This document shows, in pieces, positions 25,863-34,297 of a stretch of DNA of 64,000 bases. The stretch is from Devosia sp. YIM 151766 (lineage in GTDB: Bacteria; Pseudomonadota; Alphaproteobacteria; Rhizobiales; Devosiaceae): the NCBI RefSeq assembly GCF_030285925.1, contig NZ_CP127251.1:3228760-3292759 (forward strand). The letters run 5' to 3'. Made by a program: the position numbers and the translations under genes. Each line of letters opens with the position of its first letter. Positions within the stretch are counted from its first letter, which is position 1. Below the pieces are notes generated by a model, which saw only the letters and a list, made by a program, of their open reading frames with translations, made no database searches and was not told the origin of the DNA.

Positions 25863-28337
25863 CTATTCGCCTAGAGCACGCGCTCTGATTAACCTAGTCA
25901 GACGCGCACGCTGATCAGGCAGACTCCGTTCCGCGAACCGCTCTGCCCAGTATCCCTGCATGCCCAAGTAGCGCGCTAACGTCAGATCGGAGAGTTCGTG
26001 CAGGTCGGACTCGTCGTAAACCGAATGCACGCGTTCACCGTCCTGCTCCTGCCACGCCTGGAAAATCCCGTATCCGGCAAATAGTTCTGTCCCTGTCAGC
26101 ACCACCAGCGGATTGCAGGCATGGCCACGAAATACGTCGCGTCGTCCCCACAGCGCAAGGCCGCGTAAGACCGCCAGTTCCTGCGGCATGTACTCGGATA
26201 TGTGGCGGAGCGATGAAACAACCATCACTGAGCCAGGAAACCGTGCGGCGACCTGCCTCAGCCCATCGACCGTTTTCGCGTCGAACGCGCCGCGCCCAAA
26301 GCTCTTTGCCTCGCCGAACACCAGCAGTGGCTCTTCGCGTTCGTCGCGGAGGATACCGTCGCGACGATGCCATCCGATGAAGTCGACCTCTCTGTTGAGC
26401 TGCCGAAGACGAAGGCCCGTGGACCAGGTCATCTCGGCGTGGTTGGGATGAGCCAAAGCCCGCAGGGTTAGGGCCACAGCATATCCGCCGCCAGCGTAGT
26501 CAGGCGCAGCGAACGGGCCGATGACGCGGTAGAACCAGTTCACCCGGTTTAGGGCCTCCGGCGTCTGGGCGAAGTCGAACTGGTTCAGGCAGCGCGTGCA
26601 GGTCGGGCGATAGGTCAGCGAGTCGAGGTCGTACCAGTTCTGGTACTGGCAGACCGGACATTGCACCCTCAGACCAGCCCGAAAGACGTTGGCCTTAAGG
26701 TATCGTTCCAGCCCATTCCAGAGACCGAACGCACCCTTAGCGCGTGCGTCGAAGTGCTCTTTGATGACACCGACGTGTTTCGCGCGGTCCGGAACTGTAG
26801 AGATCACGCGCTTGTCGCCGCGGCTGACCTCGGCATGGTTCTCGGCCATCTCGCCCAGCAGCTCGATGGTTCTGCGATCAGCGAATATTGCCGCTTGCGC
26901 AATGCCGCCCACGGCAGCAATGACCTGAGCGGCGACTTGGCCTTCAGAAGATGGTTGGGCCTCGATGCCTTGGGACTTCAGCCAACCAACTATCGCATCG
27001 CGCCCGTTTTCCGGACGCACCAGCGAGTAATCGATGGGGTGTTCCTTGGCGAGCACCCAGCCCTCACGGCCTATCCGCAACGTATCGCCCGTAGCCAGAC
27101 GGGGATACTCGGGCGACCAGAGATTGGATGGGTACACCGTCGCCGCCTCGTCGCCGTACACGGAAGAGCCAGTGGCGATGACATTGACCCAGCGCGCGCG
27201 CCGGTAGGTCTTCGTGGCATTCACAAAGCCCGGCATGGGCGCGGGCAGCTTGACGTACCGATCCGGGCTCAGCGTCTCGTCGAATGACGCCGTTGCGGCG
27301 GACACAAGTATCTTATCCTCGCGCGGTCCGTGGTTCCGCCGGGAATGCGCTGAAAGCGTCGGCATATGAGCGCCAACTACAGACCAATCCGGCAGCCGGG
27401 AGAAATGCTCCGTCCAAAGCGCCTTGCGCCGCTCCTCGGAGATCGACGTTCCAAAGACCAGTGTCGTGTGAAACTTTATACCCGACGGGTTGCCGGGGAT
27501 TGGCCGGAAGGTTTCGAGGATGCGCTCGCGGACAAAGTCGCGATGTTCGGCCAGCCATTCGACATTAATCGGCGTGACATGCCGCTCGACCAGCCGGAAA
27601 TTCCAGTAGTCGATGGCATCGCCCGCGTTCTTCGGATCGAAAATGAAGAACGTGTCGTCGCGGCCGCCGCGACCCAGCGACTCTTCCAGTCCATGTCGAG
27701 TGATCCACAGCGGACCGGCGTTTCCCTCGCGAACGAATTTAAGCGCGGCATCCGCGTTAGCTACTAAAGGCTCGGCCGAGAACACTTCCTTGTATGCGTG
27801 CCGAGTTTCGTCGAGCGCCTCGTCGAGTGGGTACCTTCCGCCGACAAGATCAAAGAACGCGTCTCCGTCGCTCTCATCGACAATCGAGAATGACCGCTTG
27901 CGCCGTCGCTCGTACTTGAACTCCCGATCGTATAACTCCTGCATGACCTCAAGAATGTCGATGCCTGCCGAAAAATTCACGCGACCACGTTCGTCGACCT
28001 CGAAGAATTGCTCCAAGGACACGACACGTGGCAGACCCATGTGGAACGGCGTATCCTTCCAGCCCAGTTGTTCCGCCATGCCGGGTACAGCTTCGACCAG
28101 GGTGTCGGGCTCGAAAAAATCTATGTATCCCCTTGCGACATCGAGACCTTTGGTCAGACTGTGCGGCGCAGTCCAGTGCTCGCCGCCATTCTCGAAGAAC
28201 GGGATGATGGGGCAGTATCTGCCGCCCCAGACGCAGGCGGCGAGCCTTGCCACGCGCGAGACAACCGAAAGGTCGTTCGGTGGAACCAGAAATCCCAAAC
28301 GCACAGGGCGAAGATTGACAGATCCCGTGAGACGCAT
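25863..28337 (-). CDS. Large protein with zinc ribbon and PD-(D/E)XK nuclease-like motif
   Basis: An 824-residue soluble protein that I cannot assign to a named family. The N-terminal 500 residues have a WGGRYCPIIPFFENG motif at about 37-51 and no known domain. A four-cysteine zinc ribbon follows: Cys560, Cys563, Cys580 and Cys583. Next comes a restriction-endonuclease-like core: REVDFIGW (Asp652), then LLVFGEAKSFGRG (Glu676, Lys678), fitting D-xn-E-x-K, followed by a strand VMVVSSLRH. The C-terminal 100 residues are helical. It has no helicase or methylase partner, lies in an IS-rich island beside tRNA-Gly, and is codirectional with the tRNA. A single-gene anti-phage or anti-plasmid nuclease is the best inference. 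Confidence 0.8.
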   Translation of the reverse strand: MRLTGSVNLRPVRLGFLVPPNDLSVVSRVARLAACVWGGRYCPIIPFFENGGEHWTAPHSLTKGLDVARGYIDFFEPDTLVEAVPGMAEQLGWKDTPFHMGLPRVVSLEQFFEVDERGRVNFSAGIDILEVMQELYDREFKYERRRKRSFSIVDESDGDAFFDLVGGRYPLDEALDETRHAYKEVFSAEPLVANADAALKFVREGNAGPLWITRHGLEESLGRGGRDDTFFIFDPKNAGDAIDYWNFRLVERHVTPINVEWLAEHRDFVRERILETFRPIPGNPSGIKFHTTLVFGTSISEERRKALWTEHFSRLPDWSVVGAHMPTLSAHSRRNHGPREDKILVSAATASFDETLSPDRYVKLPAPMPGFVNATKTYRRARWVNVIATGSSVYGDEAATVYPSNLWSPEYPRLATGDTLRIGREGWVLAKEHPIDYSLVRPENGRDAIVGWLKSQGIEAQPSSEGQVAAQVIAAVGGIAQAAIFADRRTIELLGEMAENHAEVSRGDKRVISTVPDRAKHVGVIKEHFDARAKGAFGLWNGLERYLKANVFRAGLRVQCPVCQYQNWYDLDSLTYRPTCTRCLNQFDFAQTPEALNRVNWFYRVIGPFAAPDYAGGGYAVALTLRALAHPNHAEMTWSTGLRLRQLNREVDFIGWHRRDGILRDEREEPLLVFGEAKSFGRGAFDAKTVDGLRQVAARFPGSVMVVSSLRHISEYMPQELAVLRGLALWGRRDVFRGHACNPLVVLTGTELFAGYGIFQAWQEQDGERVHSVYDESDLHELSDLTLARYLGMQGYWAERFAERSLPDQRARLTRLIRARALGE

Positions 28338-28767
28338 TTTTCAACATTCAAAGAGAGATTGACGCCGCTTTTCGACAATATCTCCCTTCTCTACCACGAA
28401 TACTGGTCAGACGAGTCCGATCTCCGGGGCGGGGCTTCGCACAATCCCCGGTGCACGTGGGCGAGGCGTCGCCACCACCTAGCACGAAGATGGCAAGGGA
28501 ACGGACGCGACCGAGGAGACGATTGCGAGGATGCGTGCCGCCCAATGCCGACATGAAGGATCGCGAGCGGCAGGAGCACCCTTGGCCGGATGTCCTCTTT
28601 TGGCGCAAAGCTGGGGTAAGCGCGTCGAAAGCTGCCTGTCCGTATCCCACCCCTTTGACGCCATCGGCGCACGAGAGTGCCATCAAAGCGGCACGATCGT
28701 ACTATGGGGCCGCCATTGCCACGGCTCAGTTCCCTCACTTTCGGTGGTAGCTCGGTGGTTGCTCGAA
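28338..28767. other. Gene-free stretch between the nuclease-like gene and tRNA-Gly
   Basis: 430 bases with overlapping short frames on both strands, none with a ribosome binding site or family resemblance. It must hold the promoter of the minus-strand 824-residue gene, and possibly the left half of an integration site next to the tRNA. No obvious copy of the tRNA 3' end is seen. Confidence 0.4.
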
Positions 28768-28796
28768 CAAAAAAGAAAGGCCGCCCGAAGGCGGCC
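28768..28796 (-). terminator. Terminator of tRNA-Gly
   Basis: Read on the minus strand, a GGCCGCC-TTCG-GGCGGCC hairpin is followed by TTTCTTTTTT, about 33 bases past the tRNA 3' end. Confidence 0.85.
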
Positions 28797-28828
28797 TCTA
28801 TATAAGTCCTTGATTTCCTTTGGAAATC

Positions 28829-28903
28829 TGGAGCGGGCGATGGGATTCGAACCCACGACCCTAACCTTGGCAAGGTTATGCTCTACCCCTGAGCTACACC
28901 CGC
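28829..28903 (-). tRNA. tRNA-Gly (anticodon GCC)
   Basis: A 75-nt tRNA that folds completely: acceptor GCGGGTG with CGCCCGC, D stem GCTC/GAGC, anticodon stem TAACC/GGTTA around loop TTGCCAA, T stem GTGGG/CCCAT with loop TTCGAAT, and encoded CCA after discriminator T. Anticodon GCC reads GGC and GGT glycine codons. Its 3' side faces the accessory island, a common integration point. Confidence 0.96.
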
Positions 28904-28942
28904 GCTCCATGTCGCTGCCCTTGGCAGGGCGGTGACGCGCGC

Positions 28943-28972
28943 CTATATGCCCAATCGCCGGACCGATTGCAA
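28943..28972 (-). promoter_or_regulatory. Putative promoter of tRNA-Gly
   Basis: Read on the minus strand, TTGCAA (-35) and ATATAG (-10) are separated by 18 bases; the -10 lies about 40 bases before the mature tRNA. Confidence 0.4.
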
Positions 28973-29098
28973 CCCAGTTTTTCCTGGCGCCGTCATCTTC
29001 TCTCGCGCCTGTGGGAAAGAAGGCTTGCCACCGGCGGCCCGCTGGGCCCAAAAAGGCCGCATAGAACAAGAACCGAACACGACCGAGAGCCGCTAGCG

Positions 29099-30040
29099 AT
29101 GACTGTTTCCCTCAATGGCGCCCCAGCAGCCGCGCCCAATCCCGCCGACCTCGTCCGTGATGGCAGCGATGCCGGCTTCAAGGCCGATGTTATCGACGCC
29201 TCCGCCGAGGTGCCGGTGCTGGTCGATTTTTGGGCCCCCTGGTGCGGTCCTTGCAGGCAGCTCGGCCCGGCCATTGAAAAGATCGTGGCCGAGAAGGCCG
29301 GGCAGATTCGTCTGGTCAAGATCAATATCGACGAACATCCCCAGATCGCCGGGCAATTGGGCGTACAATCCATTCCGGCGGTCTTCGCCTTTGCCGGCGG
29401 CCGTCCGGTCGATGGCTTTATGGGCGCCATGCCGGAGGGCGAGGTGCGCCGCTTTGCCGAGCGGGTGATTGCGGCCGCGGGCGCGCCGGAGCCGGCAGCC
29501 GATTCTCTCGAAGGTCAGATTGCCGAGGCTCTCGACATGGCCAATGCGGCGCGCGATGCGGGCGAGCTGGGCCAGGCCGCGCAGATTTATGGCATGATCC
29601 TGCAGCGCGTGCCCGACCACGCCGAAGCCCTGATCGGGCTGGCCGGGGCCTATATGGGCGCCGAGGAGATCGATCAGGCCAAGGCCACTCTCGATCTGCT
29701 GCCCGAAGACCAGCGCAGCGGCGATGCTTATCTGGCCTTAACCAATGCCATTCGCCTGCGGGAAGAGGCGGCCGGGCTGTCCGAGGCGTCGGCGCTGGAA
29801 GCGGCCGTCGCCGCCGACCCCGACAATCATCAGGCGCGCTTCGAGCTGGCGCTCGTTCTCAATGCCGAGGGCAAGAGGCTGGAGGCAGCCGAAGCGCTGG
29901 TGGCGATCATCAGGCGCGATCGCGCCTGGAACGAGGACGGCGCCCGCAAGAAGCTGCTGGAACTCCTCGAAGCCTGGGGGCCCAAGGACCCCGCCACGCT
30001 CAAGGGCCGGCGCCTACTCTCGACGGCCCTGTTCTCATAA
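29099..30040 (+). CDS. CnoX/YbbN-type thioredoxin with TPR-like tail
   Basis: A 313-residue cytosolic protein. The thioredoxin domain (about residues 20-130) has the intact active site WCGPC. A tetratricopeptide-like helical region follows from about residue 140 (ALDMANAARDAGELGQAAQIY, ALIGLAGAYMG). This layout matches E. coli CnoX/YbbN, a chaperone that protects folding proteins from oxidation and works with GroEL or DnaK. The start at 29099 is used; the longer frame from 28967 adds a non-homologous leader. It heads a probable operon with the LON-domain and Trm112 genes. Confidence 0.9.
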   Translation: MTVSLNGAPAAAPNPADLVRDGSDAGFKADVIDASAEVPVLVDFWAPWCGPCRQLGPAIEKIVAEKAGQIRLVKINIDEHPQIAGQLGVQSIPAVFAFAGGRPVDGFMGAMPEGEVRRFAERVIAAAGAPEPAADSLEGQIAEALDMANAARDAGELGQAAQIYGMILQRVPDHAEALIGLAGAYMGAEEIDQAKATLDLLPEDQRSGDAYLALTNAIRLREEAAGLSEASALEAAVAADPDNHQARFELALVLNAEGKRLEAAEALVAIIRRDRAWNEDGARKKLLELLEAWGPKDPATLKGRRLLSTALFS

Positions 30041-30048
30041 GGCCGGTA

Positions 30049-30708
30049 ATGTCCAAACGTCCCAGCCAGCCATCCGAAGTCCCGAGCCGGGTTCCGCTCT
30101 TTCCCTTGAGCGGGGCATTGCTCCTGCCGTTTTCGCATCGGCCGCTCAATATTTTCGAAGCGCGCTATATCGACATGGTCGACGCGGTCCTGGGCGGCGA
30201 TCGGCTGATCGGGCTCATTCAACCCGAAAATATCTCCGAAGAAAGCCCCAAAGACGCCGCGCCATTACAGGATATCGGCTGCCTGGGCCGCATTACCCAT
30301 TTCGAGGAAAGTGGCGATGGGCGCTATTTCATCATCCTCGAAGGGGTCACCCGCTTTCGGCTGGTGCAGGAGCTGGAGACCTCCACTTCCTTCCGCCAGG
30401 CTGAAATCAGCGTGGATGATTTCGCCGGCGATTTTACCCGCAATTTCGGTGAGGCGGAGGTCGATCGCCGCCGTTTTGTGCGGATGATGCGCGATTATGC
30501 CGAATTCGCCAATATCGATCTCAACTGGGAGGAGATCGAGAATACCGGCACCGCCGATCTGGTCAATTTCTGCTGCATGGTCTCGCCCTATGGCGCGGCG
30601 GAAAAGCAGGTTCTGCTGGAGGCGCCGACATTGGAGGCGCGGGCCGAAACCCTGATTGCCATGACCGAATATGAAATGGCGCGGGGCACCGCCGCGCCGC
30701 TCAATTAA
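30049..30708 (+). CDS. LON substrate-binding domain protein
   Basis: A 219-residue protein consisting of the Lon N-terminal (substrate-binding, LAN) domain alone, without ATPase or protease. Typical pieces are VPLFPLSGALLLPFSHRPLNIFE, RLIGLIQPE and GCLGRITHFEESGDGRYFIILEG. Stand-alone copies next to a YbbN-type thioredoxin are common in alphaproteobacteria. It begins 8 bases after the thioredoxin stop and shares its last base with the Trm112 start. The exact function is unproven; a role in protein quality control is inferred. Confidence 0.9.
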   Translation: MSKRPSQPSEVPSRVPLFPLSGALLLPFSHRPLNIFEARYIDMVDAVLGGDRLIGLIQPENISEESPKDAAPLQDIGCLGRITHFEESGDGRYFIILEGVTRFRLVQELETSTSFRQAEISVDDFAGDFTRNFGEAEVDRRRFVRMMRDYAEFANIDLNWEEIENTGTADLVNFCCMVSPYGAAEKQVLLEAPTLEARAETLIAMTEYEMARGTAAPLN

Positions 30709-30938
30709 TGACCGGGGCCGAAAACCGCCGGCACAAGCTTGATCCGCTTGTGCTTGAAATGCTGGTCTGTCCGCTGACCAAGACCAGACTGACGCTGTCG
30801 GCGGACCGAACCGAACTGGTCTCGATCGCGGCCCGTCTGGCCTTTCCCATTACCAGCGGCGTACCGCTGCTCAGCCTGGAAGAAGCGCGTCCTATCGATC
30901 CCGACGAATTGGCGCGGATCACGCATCGGCTGCATTAG
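30708..30938 (+). CDS. Trm112 family protein
   Basis: A 76-residue small protein of the Trm112/YcaR family: LDPLVLEMLVCPLTKTRLTL then AFPITSGVPLL. Most of the zinc ligands of the eukaryotic protein are missing, as is usual for the bacterial form. In eukaryotes Trm112 stabilises methyltransferases; the bacterial role is less clear. It overlaps the LON-domain gene (TAATG). Confidence 0.9.
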   Translation: MTGAENRRHKLDPLVLEMLVCPLTKTRLTLSADRTELVSIAARLAFPITSGVPLLSLEEARPIDPDELARITHRLH

Positions 30939-30943
30939 CGGCG

Positions 30944-32164
30944 CTATATCGGCAAGCCGTTGAGCAGGCGCGGCCCGGACGTCGCCGAGGCGGCGCGGAT
31001 CAACGCCGATTTGACCGGGCCGGCGCGGTCCACCAGACCCAGCCCGAAATCGCGCAGGGCCCGGATTGGTGCGGCATCGTTGGAAAACAATCGGTTCATC
31101 CCGTCGGTGACCAGGGCCATGGCCGCGGTATCGAGCCGACGCCAGGACTGGTAGCGTTCCAGAATATCGGTGCCACCATGGTCGAGCCCCAATCGCATGG
31201 CCTCCACCACCACTTCCGTCAGCGCCGCCACGTCTTTCAGGCCCAGATTGAGGCCTTGCCCGGCGACCGGATGCACGACATGGGCTGCGTCTCCGACCAG
31301 CGCCAGGCGCGGCCCGACAAAGCTGCGCGCCAATTGCAGCCGCAGGGGAAAGCCCATCAGCTTGTCTTCCAGCGTGACCGCGCCCAGGGTTGATCCCATC
31401 ACGGCTTCGATTTCCATGCCGAGCTCTTCCGCCTCCATGGCGAGAAAGCGCGGAGCGCTCGCCGCCGCTTCGGCCCAGACCAGCGAGGAGCGATTGCCGG
31501 GCAGCGGCAGGCTGGCAAAGGGGCCGGCGGGGCGGAAATGCTCATAGGCGATGCCCTCATGTGGCATTTCATGGGCAATCGTCGCCACCAGCCCGATCTG
31601 CCGGTAATCATGCGCGAACGTGCCGATATTGGCGCGCTGGCGCAGACCCGATTGCGCGCCATCCGCCGCGATGATGAGCGGCGCCGCAAGCGTCCTGCCA
31701 TCGGTCAATATCAACTGCGCCAATGCCCCGGCGCCGCTCCAGCCGGCGATTTCGGCAGGCGCCACCATCTCGAACAGGCCTTCGGTGTGCTTGAGCAGGG
31801 TGGCGCCGCTCGCCTGATTGGGCACCATATGGGCAAAGGGCTCGCCCGGTGCCACCTCGCCGTCGAATTGCAGCAGCAGGGGCCGCGTCAGATCGCCCGA
31901 GCCGGAATCGGTAATGCGCATCGCCGCTATGGGCTGGGAATGCGCCTCCATTTCCTGCCAGACGCCGAGGGTCTCGAAGAGGCGGCGTACACCGGCGGCG
32001 ATGGCCGAGGCTCGATTGTCGCGCGGCATACCCAATGGTCGCCGATCCACCAGCGCCAGCCTGATGCCGGGCGCCGAACGTGCCAGCGTCAGCACCAGTG
32101 TCAGCCCGACCGGGCCGGCCCCGACGATGATGACGTCAAATCGCGCCGTCGGCGTCTTGTTCAT
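30944..32164 (-). CDS. UbiH/UbiF-family FAD monooxygenase
   Basis: A 406-residue flavoprotein hydroxylase. It has the N-terminal dinucleotide fold (VIIVGAGPVGLTL), the DG-type motif (IIAADGAQSGLRQRA) and the FAD-phosphate motif GDAAHVVHPVAGQGLNLG, the signature of the UbiH/Coq6 family. It probably hydroxylates the ubiquinone ring, at the membrane surface. Which ring position it modifies cannot be told from sequence. It converges on the Trm112 gene. Confidence 0.9.
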   Translation of the reverse strand: MNKTPTARFDVIIVGAGPVGLTLVLTLARSAPGIRLALVDRRPLGMPRDNRASAIAAGVRRLFETLGVWQEMEAHSQPIAAMRITDSGSGDLTRPLLLQFDGEVAPGEPFAHMVPNQASGATLLKHTEGLFEMVAPAEIAGWSGAGALAQLILTDGRTLAAPLIIAADGAQSGLRQRANIGTFAHDYRQIGLVATIAHEMPHEGIAYEHFRPAGPFASLPLPGNRSSLVWAEAAASAPRFLAMEAEELGMEIEAVMGSTLGAVTLEDKLMGFPLRLQLARSFVGPRLALVGDAAHVVHPVAGQGLNLGLKDVAALTEVVVEAMRLGLDHGGTDILERYQSWRRLDTAAMALVTDGMNRLFSNDAAPIRALRDFGLGLVDRAGPVKSALIRAASATSGPRLLNGLPI

Positions 32165-32239
32165 GGCGGCACTCCTTCATGGCCCCGTTTTCCGCCCGGA
32201 TGACGACGAAAGCAAGTGTACGGCTTGCCGCGGATCGCT

Positions 32240-32285
32240 TGCGCAAAAATTGTGCGATTTTTCAAAAATGCACGTCGATTATGCA
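32240..32285 (+). promoter_or_regulatory. Two NtrC-binding sites upstream of glnK
   Basis: Two 17-bp near-palindromes fit TGCAC-N7-GTGCA: TGCGC-N7-GTGCG at 32240-32256 and TGCAC-N7-ATGCA at 32269-32285. Their centres are 29 bases apart and they end about 90 bases before the -24 element, a normal enhancer position for nitrogen-regulated glnK promoters. Confidence 0.65.
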
Positions 32286-32373
32286 TGGCCTGCTCTGACA
32301 CAGACTAGGTCCGGGAGCACCGGCTTCTCGAAGTTATTGTTCAATAAGGCTTTTTATCGATCCGGGCCCGTCT

Positions 32374-32389
32374 GGCACAGCTCTTGAAT
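32374..32389 (+). promoter_or_regulatory. Sigma-54 promoter of glnK-amtB
   Basis: TGGCAC-N5-TTGAA fits the -24/-12 consensus TGGCAC-N5-TTGCA with one mismatch. It lies 44 bases before the glnK ATG. Confidence 0.7.
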
Positions 32390-32432
32390 CTGGTCTTGCT
32401 GTCTATCAAGGCAAGACAAGAAAGGGGCTGCC

Positions 32433-32771
32433 ATGAAACTGGTGGTTGCGATCATCAAACCCTCCCGGCTCGAAGAAGTGCGGCAGGCGCTTAATTCGCT
32501 CGACGTGCACGGCATGACCGTCACCGAGGCGAAAGGCTACGGCCGGCAAAAAGGTCATTCCGAAATCTATCGCGGCACGGAATATGCCGTGCATTTCCTG
32601 CCCAAGCTCAAGGTCGAGATCGCTGTCGACGACGACCTCGCCGATTCCGTCAGCATGTCCATTCGCGACGCCGCCCAGACCAGCCGCATCGGCGACGGCA
32701 AAATCTTCGTGCTCGACCTGCTTGCCGTCACCCGTATCCGCACCGGCGAAACCGGCGCCGCGGCGCTTTAA
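32433..32771 (+). CDS. glnK: PII nitrogen regulatory protein GlnK
   Basis: A 112-residue PII signal protein. The T-loop contains Tyr51 (IYRGTEYAV), the uridylylation site used by GlnD; the B-loop TSRIGDGKIFV binds ATP/ADP and 2-oxoglutarate. It senses nitrogen status and blocks AmtB when nitrogen is plentiful. The adjacent amtB gene and the sigma-54/NtrC upstream sites identify it as the GlnK type instead of GlnB. AAGAAAGG precedes the start. Confidence 0.94.
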   Translation: MKLVVAIIKPSRLEEVRQALNSLDVHGMTVTEAKGYGRQKGHSEIYRGTEYAVHFLPKLKVEIAVDDDLADSVSMSIRDAAQTSRIGDGKIFVLDLLAVTRIRTGETGAAAL

Positions 32772-32797
32772 GCCGCCTTCCCATTCGGAGCTACATC

Positions 32798-34144
32798 ATG
32801 TTGTTCAACACATTAAAAATGCTGGGAAGCGTCGTTTCGGCCTTCCTGTTGCTGGTCTTGCCGGCCTTTGCCCAGGAAATTGCCGCCGAGCTGCCTGTGG
32901 CAATCGAGGAAATTGCCGCCATCGATGCCGGTGACACCGCCTGGATGCTCGTTTCCACTATCCTCGTCATTCTCATGGTCATCCCGGGCCTGGCCCTGTT
33001 CTATGGCGGCCTGGTTCGTTCCAAGAACATCCTGTCGGTGCTGACCCAGGTTTTTGCCGGCTTCTGCCTTATCGCCCTGCTCTGGGTGACCTATGGCTAT
33101 TCCCTGGCCTTTGGCGGTCCGGAACAAGGCGGCTTCTCGGCCTTTATCGGTGATTTCTCCAATGTGCTGCTCGGTGCTCTCGGTCCCGAAACCCTCGCCG
33201 GCACCATTCCCGAATTGGTCTTTGTCTGCTTCCAGCTGACCTTTGCCTGCATCACCGCTACCCTGATCGTCGGCGGCATTGCCGAGCGCATGAAGTTCGG
33301 CGCGGTGATGGCGTTCCTGGCCATCTGGTTCACCTTCTCCTATCTGCCCATGGCGCATATGGTGTGGTCGGGCGCCGGCCTTTTGTTCAATATGGGTGCG
33401 CTCGATTTTGCCGGCGGCACCGTGGTGCATATCAATTCAGGTGTCGCAGCCTTGATTGCCGCCATCGTGCTTGGCCCCCGCCTCGGCTATTTGAAGGAGC
33501 CGATCGCCCCGCATAACCTGGTCTTCGTCTTTATCGGCGCGAGCCTGCTCTGGGTTGGCTGGTTCGGTTTCAATGCCGGCTCGGCCCTGGCTGCGGACGG
33601 CGTTGCCGCCCAGGCCTTTCTCAACACCATCACCGCCCCCGCTGCCGCCGCCCTGGCCTGGGCCCTGGGCGAGCGAATCACCCGCGGCCATGCCTCGGCT
33701 CTGGGCGCGTTTTCCGGCGCGGTGGCCGGTCTGGTCGCGATCACGCCGGCGGCGGGTTTCTCCGGCACGCTCTGCGCCATCATCCTGGGTGCCATCGCCG
33801 GCCTGGTGTGCCTCTGGGCTGTGGTCAGCCTCAAGCCAAAGCTGAAATATGACGACAGTCTCGACGTCTTCGGCATCCATGGCATTGGCGGCATCGTCGG
33901 CGCCATCGGCACCGGCATCGTCGCCGATCCGGCCTTGGGCGGGTTCGGCGCCGAGGGCTATGTCATGAGCGGCCAATTGGTCACGCAGGTTCTGGCGGTA
34001 TCGGTCGCCATCGTCTGGTCGGCGGCCGTGACCTTCATGGCGCTATGGATCGTCCGCATCCTGTTCGGCGGTCTCCGGGTTTCCGACACGGCGGAAAGCG
34101 ATGGCCTCGATCTCTCGACCCATGGCGAACGCGCCTACAATTGA
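32798..34144 (+). CDS. amtB: Ammonium transporter AmtB
   Basis: A 448-residue inner-membrane channel with a cleavable N-terminal signal (VLPAFAQ) and eleven helices. Family motifs are DTAWMLVSTILV, PGLALFYGGLVRSKN, FNAGSALAADG and DVFGIHGIGGIVGAIGTGI, the last including a pore histidine pair member. It imports ammonium as NH3/NH4+ and is regulated by direct GlnK binding. It lies 26 bases after glnK in one operon. Confidence 0.95.
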   Translation: MLFNTLKMLGSVVSAFLLLVLPAFAQEIAAELPVAIEEIAAIDAGDTAWMLVSTILVILMVIPGLALFYGGLVRSKNILSVLTQVFAGFCLIALLWVTYGYSLAFGGPEQGGFSAFIGDFSNVLLGALGPETLAGTIPELVFVCFQLTFACITATLIVGGIAERMKFGAVMAFLAIWFTFSYLPMAHMVWSGAGLLFNMGALDFAGGTVVHINSGVAALIAAIVLGPRLGYLKEPIAPHNLVFVFIGASLLWVGWFGFNAGSALAADGVAAQAFLNTITAPAAAALAWALGERITRGHASALGAFSGAVAGLVAITPAAGFSGTLCAIILGAIAGLVCLWAVVSLKPKLKYDDSLDVFGIHGIGGIVGAIGTGIVADPALGGFGAEGYVMSGQLVTQVLAVSVAIVWSAAVTFMALWIVRILFGGLRVSDTAESDGLDLSTHGERAYN

Positions 34145-34297
34145 ACCGATCTCGGGCGGCGATATCGCCGCCCGCATCCGGCCGGCCCCGGCAGCGGCAG
34201 CGGCGATGGTTAGCACGCGATTAACTACACCAAGCTAGCATGGCGGCATTCGGCCCACTCTGATGGTTTGCGGGCCGGCAACGAGTAATGCGTGTCC

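Noticed and set aside
28391..28873. Minus-strand frame crossing into tRNA-Gly
   Set aside because: It reads through a tRNA gene and its terminator, so it cannot be a normal coding sequence.
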